Shown: in pieces, positions 46,733 through 54,797 of the stretch
How positions within the stretch are numbered: the first letter of the stretch is position 1
Layout of the letters: every line of letters begins with the position of its first letter
Origin: Pseudohongiella sp.
Lineage (GTDB): Bacteria; Pseudomonadota; Gammaproteobacteria; Pseudomonadales; Pseudohongiellaceae
DNA: 64,000 nt
Assembly (NCBI GenBank): GCA_030651695.1
Contig: JAUSCD010000035.1
Coordinates: 186,001-250,000 of the forward strand
Direction of reading: 5' to 3'
The notes under the pieces: model-generated
Databases searched by the model: none
What the model was told of the DNA's origin: nothing
The model's input: the letters and a program-made list of their open reading frames with translations, nothing else
Program-made: the position numbers and the translations under genes

Positions 46733-47571
46733 TCCGTGCCTGCCTGCTGATACGTTAATGTTCGGTTGTTCCATCCCTGCCGCCAGCGTTCTTCGCCACG
46801 CTCAGCCGGAGAATTGTCTATACGTCGCGCCAGTACTGCTCTGGCTGCTGCTGCAAACCGGGCCAGTACCTCGTCCTGTGATGGATTGGCCAGCATTTGT
46901 TCCAGCACCTGCAACAGTCCCCAGCCCTGCCCCTGATAGCGCTCGCTTTCAGCTGTCCCTTCACCCTTGAAGTTGACGTAGTCTATCAGGGCATACATGC
47001 CGTGTGGCACTGCCGCATTGGCAACCTCATAAAACAATCTGCTCACATCTTCAGCATCCCGGCTGGCAGCGCTGATTGTGGGCAGGCTCTGCTGCAGACG
47101 ACGGATAATAAATTCCGCCTGCACCCCTCTGGTTTGTAGCAGAAACTCTCGCAACTCGCTCAATCGTGGTCCGTCCAGCTCTGCCAGAAATTGTTCGCGG
47201 GTTTGCCATGGCGAGTTCCAGCCGGGCAGTCCGGACAACCACGCGGGCAGACTGACACCACGCGCGACATAAAATCCCAGCAGCTGAGGAAAACTTTCTA
47301 CAAACCTTTCCTGCTGACCTTCCCGATACCAGATGAAGTGGCCAATGCCCAGAGACGGAAAGTCTTCACCCACATTCCAGCTGGTCAGGCAACTGACCTG
47401 GCGATTACATTCATTTGCGAAAATCATATCTGCAACCCAGGCAGCCTGATCGTCACTCAGGACAGGTAATTCCCGGCTTTGCGCATCAGCTTTTGTACTG
47501 CAAGACAGCAAAAAAGCCGCCAACACCATCAATGCGACAGGAAATCGCAAACCTCTGACAAATTTGTTCAA
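46729..47571 (-). CDS. Lipoprotein or exported protein with lysozyme-like GIGH motif, function unknown
   Basis: The 280-residue protein has a signal peptide with lipobox-like LLSC (Cys about residue 24), or cleavage after KADAQ. The segment IFANECNRQVSC with PSLGIGHFIWY about 20 residues later recalls the E...(T/S)xGIGH active-site arrangement of T4-type lysozymes, but the catalytic function is not established. It starts with a TTG at 47571 and its stop overlaps hisC. It follows rimI by 28 bases. Homologues occur widely in Gammaproteobacteria as hypothetical exported proteins. Confidence 0.6.
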   Translation of the reverse strand: MNKFVRGLRFPVALMVLAAFLLSCSTKADAQSRELPVLSDDQAAWVADMIFANECNRQVSCLTSWNVGEDFPSLGIGHFIWYREGQQERFVESFPQLLGFYVARGVSLPAWLSGLPGWNSPWQTREQFLAELDGPRLSELREFLLQTRGVQAEFIIRRLQQSLPTISAASRDAEDVSRLFYEVANAAVPHGMYALIDYVNFKGEGTAESERYQGQGWGLLQVLEQMLANPSQDEVLARFAAAARAVLARRIDNSPAERGEERWRQGWNNRTLTYQQAGTE

Positions 47572-47599
47572 ACACAGTTCTCCAAACCGGACTGACTGC

Positions 47600-48079
47600 T
47601 CAGCCCAGATGACATGACAGAATCAAAGCATCTTCCTTGAATGTGGTACCAGCCTCTGCCGGATAATATTGACGACGCTCACCCACCTGCACAAAGCCGA
47701 GCGAATAATACAGCGCACGAGCGGCTTCGTTGGATGGACGCACCTCAAGAAAACAGGTGTCAGCCCCAAGGCGCCGTGCTTCTTTCAATAAATGCTGCAG
47801 CATCCGTCGACCACAGGCTTTACGCCGCGCATCCGGATGTACACATAGAGTCAGAAGATGACTTTCCCCAAGCGCAGCGCTCAACACGCCATGGGCAAGA
47901 ATACGATCGCGGGTAGCAAGCACCCAGCATTCATACCCCGCCCGCAGGCAATCCAGAAAAATGCGCTTGCTCCAAGGATTCGGATAAGAAATTTCTTCAT
48001 TTTTGACAACAATATCCAGATCACTGGGCCGCATACGACGGCAAATGACCTGACCGGCATCGGTAATAGTCTGGAACAT
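47600..48079 (-). CDS. rimI: Ribosomal-protein-S18-alanine N-acetyltransferase RimI
   Basis: This GNAT acetyltransferase modifies the N-terminus of ribosomal protein S18. The 159-residue protein starts at the ATG 48079. Landmarks are EEISYPNPWSKRIFLDCL near the N-terminus (family ExxxxxPW), the acetyl-CoA motif LCVHPDARRKACGRRMLQHLL, and EVRPSNEAARALYYSLGFVQVGERRQYYP. A longer frame to 48103 would need a TTG and lacks similarity. The order with the HolD-like gene upstream matches E. coli holD-rimI. Confidence 0.92.
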   Translation of the reverse strand: MFQTITDAGQVICRRMRPSDLDIVVKNEEISYPNPWSKRIFLDCLRAGYECWVLATRDRILAHGVLSAALGESHLLTLCVHPDARRKACGRRMLQHLLKEARRLGADTCFLEVRPSNEAARALYYSLGFVQVGERRQYYPAEAGTTFKEDALILSCHLG

Positions 48080-48145
48080 AAACGCCTGCAACTCTCCCCG
48101 CAATTATTCCCACTGGTATGTATTACACGGGCCTGGCACCCGATG

Positions 48146-49075
48146 TTATCTGTTCAGTCTTTCGCGCAGCAACTGCATAGACTGCCAGGCTTCGCGTTTA
48201 AGACCAGCGTCCTTTTCCATTGCATGCAGGGAATGCGTTGCCAGCATGGCGAATCCGAACTGCTGATGAATGCGCAACTGCGTGCTTTGCGCCTCTTCGC
48301 GCCCAGTCACAACCAACTCACCCGCCCCCGGCTGCTCAAGGAACCATGGCAGTCCGTCGGACAAGACCAGCAACATGGCACAATTTTGTTCACGCAAGCG
48401 GCGGGCAATAAAACCATCTGCTGCCTGACGCGCGGCGGTGGCGTCCGCCGGCAAGCCGAGATCGTCGGCTAAGGGCCAGTGGAAGTTCTGGTCAACCAAC
48501 ATCAGCGCCTGCCAGGGTGTGTGCAGTGCCGCGAGCAAACGCGTCAGCATTTGCCGGCAATTGGTGGTGAGTCGGCTATTGCCCGCAGGCAACATCGCCA
48601 ACACAGCGAGTCGTTTGTCTACGTTGAACCAACTAAAACCAAAATTATCTACTTCTTCATTCTGTTTATAGTCATCAATCCGGCCGCCGCCTGAGTCTTG
48701 GTTCGTGAGGACCACAGCAGAACGATCCGCAACAGGGGCCGGCACAACTGGCTCAACTGGTTTTTTGACAAGTAATTCTGCCAACTGCGCGGCAGCCTGT
48801 CTTGCATTGAGCACACGATCAGCTGCCGGATGTGCCGGCTTATTGCTGATGACAGCAGGCTCGCCCGGCAAGGAAGATTGAGTGCCGGCGTTTGGCCCCA
48901 AAGTCAGGCTCGCTACTACAGCGCCATCCGATCGCTGGCCAACATCCGGCTCATCCAGAAAGTTCTGCAGACACTGCTCATGGGACAAGGCCGCTCCGGG
49001 CAATGGCGCACGCGGAAGCCAGCTTGTGATACCCATTTCTTTTAGCAAGATCCGGCGAAGCCGTTCAGCGGCCAT
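48146..49075 (-). CDS. HolD-like protein (possible DNA polymerase III psi subunit), diverged
   Basis: The 309-residue protein starts with LRRILLKEMGITSWLPR, which resembles the N-terminal QLQQLGITQW peptide by which psi (HolD) attaches to the clamp loader. The remainder, including WFNVDKRLAVLAMLPAG and QALMLVDQNFHWPLADD, is much longer than E. coli HolD (137 residues), with a Pro/Ala/Val-rich middle (about 80-160) that looks disordered. Immediate linkage to rimI matches E. coli holD-rimI. Long HolD-like proteins are found beside rimI in Pseudomonadales. The ATG at 49075 is chosen; ATGs at 49114 and 49153 are alternatives. The assignment rests on the N-terminus and gene order. Confidence 0.5.
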   Translation of the reverse strand: MAAERLRRILLKEMGITSWLPRAPLPGAALSHEQCLQNFLDEPDVGQRSDGAVVASLTLGPNAGTQSSLPGEPAVISNKPAHPAADRVLNARQAAAQLAELLVKKPVEPVVPAPVADRSAVVLTNQDSGGGRIDDYKQNEEVDNFGFSWFNVDKRLAVLAMLPAGNSRLTTNCRQMLTRLLAALHTPWQALMLVDQNFHWPLADDLGLPADATAARQAADGFIARRLREQNCAMLLVLSDGLPWFLEQPGAGELVVTGREEAQSTQLRIHQQFGFAMLATHSLHAMEKDAGLKREAWQSMQLLRERLNR

Positions 49076-49282
49076 AAGTGGTGCCTGTCTGGGGAAGTTA
49101 GGATGCGAGCGCATTATACGGTACACAGGAGGCGGTTGTCTGGAAGCCTTCAATCATTGTGGGCACCCACCGGTCACGTGATTGCCCGGCATTTTTGTTG
49201 AATGCCCGCCGGCAAACATGTTTGAATCGTGGCCTTTCACCAGATCGAGATTTATCTCACCACGTTAAACAGGGGAACAATA

Positions 49283-50266
49283 ATGAAAGCGCTACTATGC
49301 AAATCCTACGGCCCACCCGAAAACCTGGTTATTGAGGAAGTACCAGATCTTGAGCCGGGCGCCGGCGAAGCAATTGTCCAGGTCTACGCCGCCTCTTTGA
49401 ATTTCCCTGACACCCTTCAGATACAGGGCAAATATCAGTTTCAGCCACCGATGCCGTTCTCCCCCGGCTCTGAAGTCGGCGGAGTCATCATCAAACTGGG
49501 TGAAGGCCTGCAAGGTTTTAAAGTCGGTGACCGCGTCATGGCGACACCCTCGATCGGCGGCATGGCCGAGCAGGTCCGCTGTGCTGCAAGCGGCTTGCGA
49601 AAGATCCCGGACAGCATGGACTTTAAGACTGCTGCCGGTTTTGCCATGGTCTACACCACCTCATACCATGCTCTCAAACAGCGCGCCAACATCAAACCCG
49701 GCGAAACTCTGCTGGTATTGGGTGCCAGCGGCGGCGTTGGCATGGCTGCCGTGGAACTGGGCAAACTGATGGGCGCGCGCGTAATAGCGGCAGCCAGCAG
49801 CGACGAGAAACTCGCCTTTGTTCAGCAGGCAGGCCCTGACGAACTGCTGAACTACGGTGACGGCGACCTCAAGGAAAAAGTCAAAGCCCTGACCAACGAC
49901 CGCGGCGCCGACGTCATTTATGACCCGGTAGGCGGCGATCTGTTCGATCAGGCCACCCGCAGCATCGCCTGGAATGGTCGCCTGCTGGTAGTGGGCTTCA
50001 CCAGCGGGCGAATCCCATCTTACCCTGCCAACCTCGCCCTGCTCAAAGGCAGCTCCATGGTCGGCGTGTTCCTCGGCCGCTTCCGCAAAGAAGAGCCGGA
50101 AGAATACGAACGCAACTTCAGAGAGCTGTTTGATATGTATACCGCCGGCAAGATCAAACCCATCGTCACCGAGTCTTTCGCCTTCAACGACTACGTAGCC
50201 GCCTTCAGCGTCTTTCGTGACCGCAAAGTCATGGGCAAAGTTACGTTCGAAATCAAGAAGGAATGA
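49283..50266 (+). CDS. NADPH:quinone oxidoreductase-type zinc-independent MDR reductase
   Basis: The 327-residue protein belongs to the medium-chain dehydrogenase/reductase family. It has the substrate domain ASLNFPDTLQIQGKYQFQPP, then a nucleotide fold with LVLGASGGVGMAAVELGKLMGA. The zinc-binding Cys/His of alcohol dehydrogenases are absent, so it fits the quinone oxidoreductase (Qor) group. The ATG at 49283 with AGGGGA upstream begins MKALLCKSYGPPENL, the common family start. It lies upstream of, but is separated by 515 bases and two fold-back elements from, an acyl-CoA ligase on the same strand. Its physiological substrate is unknown. Confidence 0.9.
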   Translation: MKALLCKSYGPPENLVIEEVPDLEPGAGEAIVQVYAASLNFPDTLQIQGKYQFQPPMPFSPGSEVGGVIIKLGEGLQGFKVGDRVMATPSIGGMAEQVRCAASGLRKIPDSMDFKTAAGFAMVYTTSYHALKQRANIKPGETLLVLGASGGVGMAAVELGKLMGARVIAAASSDEKLAFVQQAGPDELLNYGDGDLKEKVKALTNDRGADVIYDPVGGDLFDQATRSIAWNGRLLVVGFTSGRIPSYPANLALLKGSSMVGVFLGRFRKEEPEEYERNFRELFDMYTAGKIKPIVTESFAFNDYVAAFSVFRDRKVMGKVTFEIKKE

Positions 50267-50307
50267 CCAGTCGGAATCCGCGTCCGGGTAGAGGCGGATT
50301 GTTTTCA

Positions 50308-50423
50308 GGAGACGCCCACAAGCACATCCATGTGGGGCTCCGCGGCAGACACAGTCTGACCGCCATGGATGGCGGGAATGCCGGTTTTGCAGGAGCAAAA
50401 ACCGGCCTGTCCGCCGAGGCTCC
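50308..50423. repeat. Composite fold-back element D (shared core interrupted by extra hairpins)
   Basis: The element has the ends GGAGACGCCCACAAGCACAT...GGCTCC and the core pieces GCTCCGCGGCAGAC and CTGTCCGCCGAGGC, as in the other copies. The loop of the core stem is replaced by extra hairpins: CCGCC-ATGGAT-GGCGG, and GCCGGTTTTGC paired with GCAAAAACCGGC. The outer arms are weak. It begins 41 bases after the stop of the quinone oxidoreductase gene. It may be an element into which another hairpin inserted. Confidence 0.7.
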
Positions 50424-50502
50424 TTCAATCAGCCAGCCTTGCCCCGGGCGCTCTTTGCCAGCAAATATGCAGTGGTAGTCAGTGGTAAATCGATGGCACG
50501 TA

Positions 50503-50621
50503 GCCCCCGGTGTGTGGGGTGTTGGTTGCGGGTGCGTCGGGGGACAGGACGTCCGCCGCCGAGCCCCCCCCGGTTGGGTTCACGGGCGTCTCCAGCAACC
50601 AACACCCCACACACCGGGGGC
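50503..50621. repeat. Fold-back element E with perfect 27-bp inverted arms and shared core
   Basis: The arms at 50503-50529 and 50595-50621 are identical at 27 of 27 positions as an inverted repeat (GCCCCCGGTGTGTGGGGTGT and so on). The core carries GACAGGACGTCCGCCGCCGA, GAGCCCCCCCCGG and CACGGGCGTCTCC, matching copies A-D. The arm sequence is unrelated to that of the other copies. It lies 79 bases after copy D and 160 bases before the acyl-CoA ligase start. Confidence 0.92.
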
Positions 50622-50708
50622 GGAGCCTGCCAAAAGCAACCGCTCCAAACCAACAGTCATTTAGACTGAGCATACGCTCTCCCGACACAGAACGCAGGTC
50701 AAACGCCC

Positions 50709-50736
50709 TTGATTCCCGATTGTGTCAACGTATAAT
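50709..50736 (+). promoter_or_regulatory. Sigma-70-type promoter of the acyl-CoA ligase gene
   Basis: TTGATT at 50709-50714 and a perfect TATAAT at 50731-50736 are separated by 16 bases. A start point near 50743 would give a leader of about 40 bases before the ATG at 50782. It lies downstream of fold-back elements D and E, so the ligase has its own promoter. Confidence 0.75.
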
Positions 50737-50781
50737 GCGGCTCTTTCGTAATCCGACTGTCCACCGGAAAGCACAAAAACT

Positions 50782-52515
50782 ATGTTAACAGCGCAACAAA
50801 TAGAACAAGATCTTAACAGCCTTAAAGACATCGTCATCAAACTCAGATCACCGGGCTCTCCACTGGCTGTCACCACCACCATCATCGACGGCATTGAACA
50901 AACTGTTTTTGCCAACACTCCCAAAAATCTGCGACAGGTCTATCAACTGGGCCTGCAGGCAAAAGACAAAGACTTTCTGATTTACGAGCAGGAGCGTTTC
51001 ACTTTCGGCCAATCACTGGCCACTGCAGAAGCCATGGCACAAACCCTGCTCAATCGCTACCAGATAAAAAAAGGCGACCGGGTCGCCATCTGCTCACGCA
51101 ATTACCCGGAGTGGTGCCTGGCCTACATGGCCGCCACCATGATTGGCGCGATTGTGGTGCCGATGAATTCCTGGTGGCAGAGCAATGAACTGGTGTATGG
51201 CCTCAATGACAGCGGCAGCAAAGTACTGTTTGCTGACCAGGAACGCATCAACACCCTGGCTCCGGTAATGGATCAGGTCAGCGTGGAAATCATCGCTATC
51301 AAACCCGAAGCACCAACTACTCAATTTCCGGAGTTCCATGCGCTGGTAGCGGAAGGTCTGACCAGCCCGCAACACAATCTCGACGACATTGATGTGCAAC
51401 CGGAAGATGAGGCGTCAATCATGTACACCTCGGGGTCCACCGGCACACCCAAGGGCGTGCTGTCTACTCATCGCAATATTGTTAACGCTTTGTACAGCTG
51501 GGTTTTTGGCAAAGAAGCGACCGATATCCTGCGCCCCGATCTGGTTGAGGATAATCCTGAGTTTGATCCCGGCATTCTGTCCAATGTACCGCTGTTCCAC
51601 GTCACCGGCTGCCACGCACAGTTTCTTGTGAGTTTTGTGTATCTGCGCAAGTTTGTGATGATGTACAAATGGAATGCCGAAAAAGCGCTGGAACTGATCG
51701 AGAAGGAGCGTCTTTCCGTTTTGCATGGTGTACCCACCATGACTTGGGAAGTGATGCACTCACCGATGTTCGATAAAACAGACCTGCGCAGTCTGCGCAC
51801 CGTGCAGAGCGGCGGAGCAGCGCGTCCGCCCGGTCATCTGAGCATGATGCAGAAAAAATTCGACACTATTGTACAGCCGGGTCTGGGTTATGGGCTGACA
51901 GAAACCAATGCCATTGGTGCGACTATCACGGGCGCGTTCTACCTGTCCAAACCCGAGAGCACGGGTCGTCCTACGCAACCTGTTACACAAATCAGAATTG
52001 AGGACGAACAAGGCAATGTGCTGCCCAACGGTGAGATCGGAGAGATCTGCATTAAAGGCGCCACCGTCATGAAAGGTTACTGGAACCGTCCTGCTGATAC
52101 TGCCGCAGTCATCAGAGATGGCTGGTTTCATACCGGCGATATCGGCCTGCTTGATGAACATGGTTTTGTGGTCATCAAAGACCGCGCCAAGGACATTGTT
52201 ATCCGTGGCGGCGAGAATGTCGCATGCGCAGAAGTTGAATATGCCTTGTCAGAGCACGCTGATGTGTTTGAAGCCGCAGTATATGGTCTGCCGGATGAAC
52301 GTCTCGGGGAAATTGTTGGCGCCACTGTAATGATCCGACCGGGTGCCTGTGTAAACCAGGAACAATTACAGGCATTCCTGCGCGAGCACATTGCCCATTA
52401 TAAGGTGCCCAGTCACATCTGGTTACAAACCGATCAGCTCGAGCGAATCGCGACCGGCAAAATCGCAAAAAAATTACTGCGCGAGCAAGCAATAACACGA
52501 CTTGGATTAGCCTGA
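50782..52515 (+). CDS. Acyl-CoA ligase (AMP-forming)
   Basis: The 577-residue adenylate-forming enzyme activates a carboxylic acid to its CoA thioester. Motifs are MYTSGSTGTPKGVLSTHRN (A3), PGLGYGLTETNAIG (A5), WFHTGDIGLLDEHGFVVIKDRAKD (A7-A8) and the catalytic lysine in RIATGKIAKKLLRE near the C-terminus. It resembles long- or medium-chain fatty acid and cyclic acid CoA ligases; the substrate cannot be read from the sequence. It has its own promoter. The N-terminal 60 residues are an extension. It is distinct from the adenylating domain of the PKS. Confidence 0.9.
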   Translation: MLTAQQIEQDLNSLKDIVIKLRSPGSPLAVTTTIIDGIEQTVFANTPKNLRQVYQLGLQAKDKDFLIYEQERFTFGQSLATAEAMAQTLLNRYQIKKGDRVAICSRNYPEWCLAYMAATMIGAIVVPMNSWWQSNELVYGLNDSGSKVLFADQERINTLAPVMDQVSVEIIAIKPEAPTTQFPEFHALVAEGLTSPQHNLDDIDVQPEDEASIMYTSGSTGTPKGVLSTHRNIVNALYSWVFGKEATDILRPDLVEDNPEFDPGILSNVPLFHVTGCHAQFLVSFVYLRKFVMMYKWNAEKALELIEKERLSVLHGVPTMTWEVMHSPMFDKTDLRSLRTVQSGGAARPPGHLSMMQKKFDTIVQPGLGYGLTETNAIGATITGAFYLSKPESTGRPTQPVTQIRIEDEQGNVLPNGEIGEICIKGATVMKGYWNRPADTAAVIRDGWFHTGDIGLLDEHGFVVIKDRAKDIVIRGGENVACAEVEYALSEHADVFEAAVYGLPDERLGEIVGATVMIRPGACVNQEQLQAFLREHIAHYKVPSHIWLQTDQLERIATGKIAKKLLREQAITRLGLA

Positions 52516-52762
52516 AAAAAACTTGGTCAGGCTATTGCAATCTTCTCTTTTATACCCATAATTCGCATCGTGAACGCCGGGCCGGGCAGAGGACTCCAAA
52601 AGAGCACTCGTTCCGGTAAAAACCTGCTTCATGCGCTGAGATCTGCAGGTTTTTTATCACCTGCCGATAAACTCAGCGGTGGATGTTGATCTCACCTGTA
52701 ATCCAGGTCTGATCAAATGCTCATAACGATTCCGCATACCGGGGTTAACAGAGAGTATTCAT
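52516..52762. other. Gap after the ligase gene
   Basis: The 247 bases contain a weak stem GCCTGA/TCAGGC directly at the ligase stop, a stretch of about 80 bases without features, a Rho-independent terminator (52619-52656) and the promoter region of the small gene at 52763. A short RNA ending at the terminator is possible, but no promoter of its own was seen. Confidence 0.4.
52619..52656 (+). terminator. Rho-independent terminator downstream of the acyl-CoA ligase
   Basis: AAACCTGC pairs with GCAGGTTT around an internal loop, followed by TTTTAT. It lies about 100 bases after the ligase stop, so it ends either the ligase mRNA or a small RNA from the same gap. Confidence 0.75.
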
Positions 52763-53041
52763 ATGAAAAGTCATCCGTGGGAAGAATTAACTGACGGTTC
52801 GAAAGATTTTTTTGACGCTGGTAGTTTCACAGCCGAGGCAGAGTTTGATGACGAGCCTCTGGATAAAAACACTCAACGCCGTCGTCTGACCGATCTGCGT
52901 CGCAGCACTGAAGAGCGACTCGATTGGAAGCGCATGTATGGCGATCTCCAGTTTGATGATATGGATGACGATCGCGTCATGCGTGACAGCGACAACGCTG
53001 ATTATTACGACGAGTCATCCGACGACGTCGTAGACGATTAA
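52763..53041 (+). CDS. Small acidic protein resembling the PA3496 family
   Basis: The 92-residue protein has a basic central helix (KNTQRRRLTDLRRSTEERLD) followed by acidic sequence DLQFDDMDDDRVMRDSDN and an acidic tail. The Lys/Arg-rich helix preceding an acidic C-terminus resembles PA3496-type small proteins of Pseudomonas; the similarity is by pattern. AGAGAG precedes the ATG at 52763. It lies 56 bases upstream of the Anbu gene on the same strand, with a hairpin between them. Confidence 0.6.
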   Translation: MKSHPWEELTDGSKDFFDAGSFTAEAEFDDEPLDKNTQRRRLTDLRRSTEERLDWKRMYGDLQFDDMDDDRVMRDSDNADYYDESSDDVVDD

Positions 53042-53056
53042 TCGATTTAATGTGCT

Positions 53057-53082
53057 CAGGGTGCCCTTTCAACCGCACCCTG
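53057..53082 (+). promoter_or_regulatory. Intergenic stem-loop before the Anbu gene
   Basis: CAGGGTGC (53057-53064) pairs perfectly with GCACCCTG (53075-53082) around a 10-base loop. It ends 15 bases before the Anbu ATG and is not followed by a T-run. It may protect the mRNA, set the ratio of the two genes, or act as an attenuator. Confidence 0.5.
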
Positions 53083-53097
53083 TCGTCACGAGAGCCT

Positions 53098-53868
53098 ATG
53101 ACTTATTGCGTAGCCATCGCTGTCGATGCCGGCTTGGTATTCTGTTCAGATTCCAGAACCAATGCCGGCATTGATCAGGTCAGTACTTACAGTAAAATGC
53201 ACCGTTTTGGTGTTGATGGGCAGCGACAGTTTGTCATTTTGTCAGCTGGCAATCTGGGAACGTCTCAGGCCACGATCGCGCGCGTAAAGCGTGACATCAA
53301 AGACCGCGCCATTCAAAGCCTGCTGACCGTCGAAACCATGAGCGAAGCGGCTGATTATCTCGGCGCCATCAGCCGGGCCGAACAGGAAAAACACGCAAAG
53401 CGTGCCGGTGGTTTTGGAGCGAGTTTTATAATCGGCGGTCAGATTGCAGGTAAAAAACACCGCATCATGCTGGTCTACGCTGAAGGCAATCACATCACCA
53501 GTTCTCACGATACGCCTTATCTGCAGATTGGTGAGAGCAAATACGGCAAACCTATTCTTGACAGAATCCTCACACGTGATCTTAATCTCGACACCTGTGC
53601 GTTGTGCGCGCTGGTTTCGATGGATTCCACCATGCGCAGTAATCTCAGTGTTGGACCACCTATAGAAATTTTGGTGTACCGTACAGATTCGCTGGTCCAG
53701 GAAACCCCGTTGCGCTTTGAAGAAGGCAGTGAGTTTTTGCGCGAAGTAAAACGCAGCTGGGATCAAAAACTCAAGGATGCTTTCCGCCAGATGCCACCCT
53801 TTGCATGGGCGGCCAGCTGGGACAAATCGAAGGATAAAGCGGTTAATCAGGACGAGGATAACGACTGA
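53098..53868 (+). CDS. Anbu/BPH proteasome-like protease
   Basis: The 256-residue protein belongs to the ancestral beta-subunit (Anbu) family of the proteasome/HslV superfamily. The start MTYCVAIAVDAGLVFCSDSR places the nucleophile Thr directly after Met, as expected for Ntn hydrolases, and FCSDSRTNAGIDQ is the family signature. The C-terminal extension (about 60 residues, WDQKLKDAFRQMPPFAWAAS) is typical. Anbu usually sits in an operon with a transglutaminase, an alpha-E protein and a circularly permuted ATP-grasp protein; none are near here. A frame from 53050 is rejected because it hides the Thr. Its substrate is unknown. Confidence 0.9.
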   Translation: MTYCVAIAVDAGLVFCSDSRTNAGIDQVSTYSKMHRFGVDGQRQFVILSAGNLGTSQATIARVKRDIKDRAIQSLLTVETMSEAADYLGAISRAEQEKHAKRAGGFGASFIIGGQIAGKKHRIMLVYAEGNHITSSHDTPYLQIGESKYGKPILDRILTRDLNLDTCALCALVSMDSTMRSNLSVGPPIEILVYRTDSLVQETPLRFEEGSEFLREVKRSWDQKLKDAFRQMPPFAWAASWDKSKDKAVNQDEDND

Positions 53869-53874
53869 TTTTTT

Positions 53875-53905
53875 AATCGGAGCCAGTGTGTGACCGGCTC
53901 CGATT
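53875..53905. terminator. Probable bidirectional terminator between the Anbu gene and htpX
   Basis: AATCGGAGCC (53875-53884) pairs perfectly with GGCTCCGATT (53896-53905) around an 11-base loop in the 47-base gap between the convergent genes. The following T-run is short on the plus strand (TTTACTC) and absent on the minus strand, so termination strength is uncertain. Confidence 0.6.
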
Positions 53906-53915
53906 TACTCACGCG

Positions 53916-54785
53916 TTATCGGGCGTTGCGTAAACGCTCTATACGCTCAGACAATGGCGGGTGTGAACTGAACAACTTGGACGCCCTGTTGTTGATCCCG
54001 AATGCCACCAGCTCATCGGGCAAATGCGTAGGTTGTCCTGCCTTCAGCCGTTCAAGGGCAGCAATCATATTCTGACGACCTGCCAACGCTGCGCCACCGG
54101 CATCCGCACGGTATTCGCGCTGCCGGCTGAACCACATCACAATCATGGACGCCAGAATGCCCAGCACCAGTTGCGAAATGATGGACGTGATAAAAAACGC
54201 CGGGCCGTGGCCGCTTTCCGTTTTAAACACGGCACGGTCAACTACATGCCCGATAATGCGTGACAGGAATATCACAAAAGTGTTCACCACGCCCTGAATC
54301 AGCGTGAGGGTCACCATGTCACCGTTAGCTACGTGACTCACTTCGTGCGCCAGCACGGCTTCGGCTTCCTGCTTGGTCATGGTGTTAAGCAAGCCGCTGC
54401 TGACCGCTACCAGTGAACTGTTGCGCGTCGCTCCTGTGGCAAAAGCATTCACTTCCGGCGAATTAAAAATCGCCACTTCCGGCATCGCGATACCAGCCGC
54501 TTTCGCCTGCGCCGCTACCGTAGTCAGCAGCCATTGCTCAGTAGCATTTGCAGGCTGGGTGATGACACGGGCACCAGTCGAGCGTTTAGCCATCCATTTG
54601 GACATGGCCAGCGACATAAACGAACCACCAAAACCAATGACAGCAGAAAATACCAATAGCGAGTTGTAGTTCAGACCACTACCACTTTCGTCCAATATGC
54701 GATCAACACCCAGCACGCGCAGTACAATACTCAGCACCAGCAAAATGGCTATGTTGGTCAGTAAAAACAGGCCGATTCGTTTCAT
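53916..54785 (-). CDS. htpX: Membrane-bound zinc protease HtpX
   Basis: The 289-residue protein is a heat-shock-linked membrane protease that degrades misfolded membrane proteins. It has two N-terminal membrane segments, the zinc motif [15 protein letters not shown] (HExxH), two more hydrophobic stretches and [16 protein letters not shown], which supplies the third ligand Glu. The ATG at 54785 ([15 protein letters not shown]) matches the family; a TTG six bases earlier is not needed. It begins 12 bases after the DUF1704 gene and is the last gene of the acnA operon. Regulation through CpxR is known for E. coli htpX; no Cpx box is evident here, because expression seems to come from the operon. 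Confidence 0.95.
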   Translation of the reverse strand: MKRIGLFLLTNIAILLVLSIVLRVLGVDRILDESGSGLNYNSLLVFSAVIGFGGSFMSLAMSKWMAKRSTGARVITQPANATEQWLLTTVAAQAKAAGIAMPEVAIFNSPEVNAFATGATRNSSLVAVSSGLLNTMTKQEAEAVLAHEVSHVANGDMVTLTLIQGVVNTFVIFLSRIIGHVVDRAVFKTESGHGPAFFITSIISQLVLGILASMIVMWFSRQREYRADAGGAALAGRQNMIAALERLKAGQPTHLPDELVAFGINNRASKLFSSHPPLSERIERLRNAR

Positions 54786-54797
54786 CTTCAAGGTTCC

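Noticed and set aside
46733-46774. N-terminal extension of HisC
   Set aside because: It overlaps the lipoprotein gene and lacks family similarity; the ATGA overlap at 46732 is a better start.
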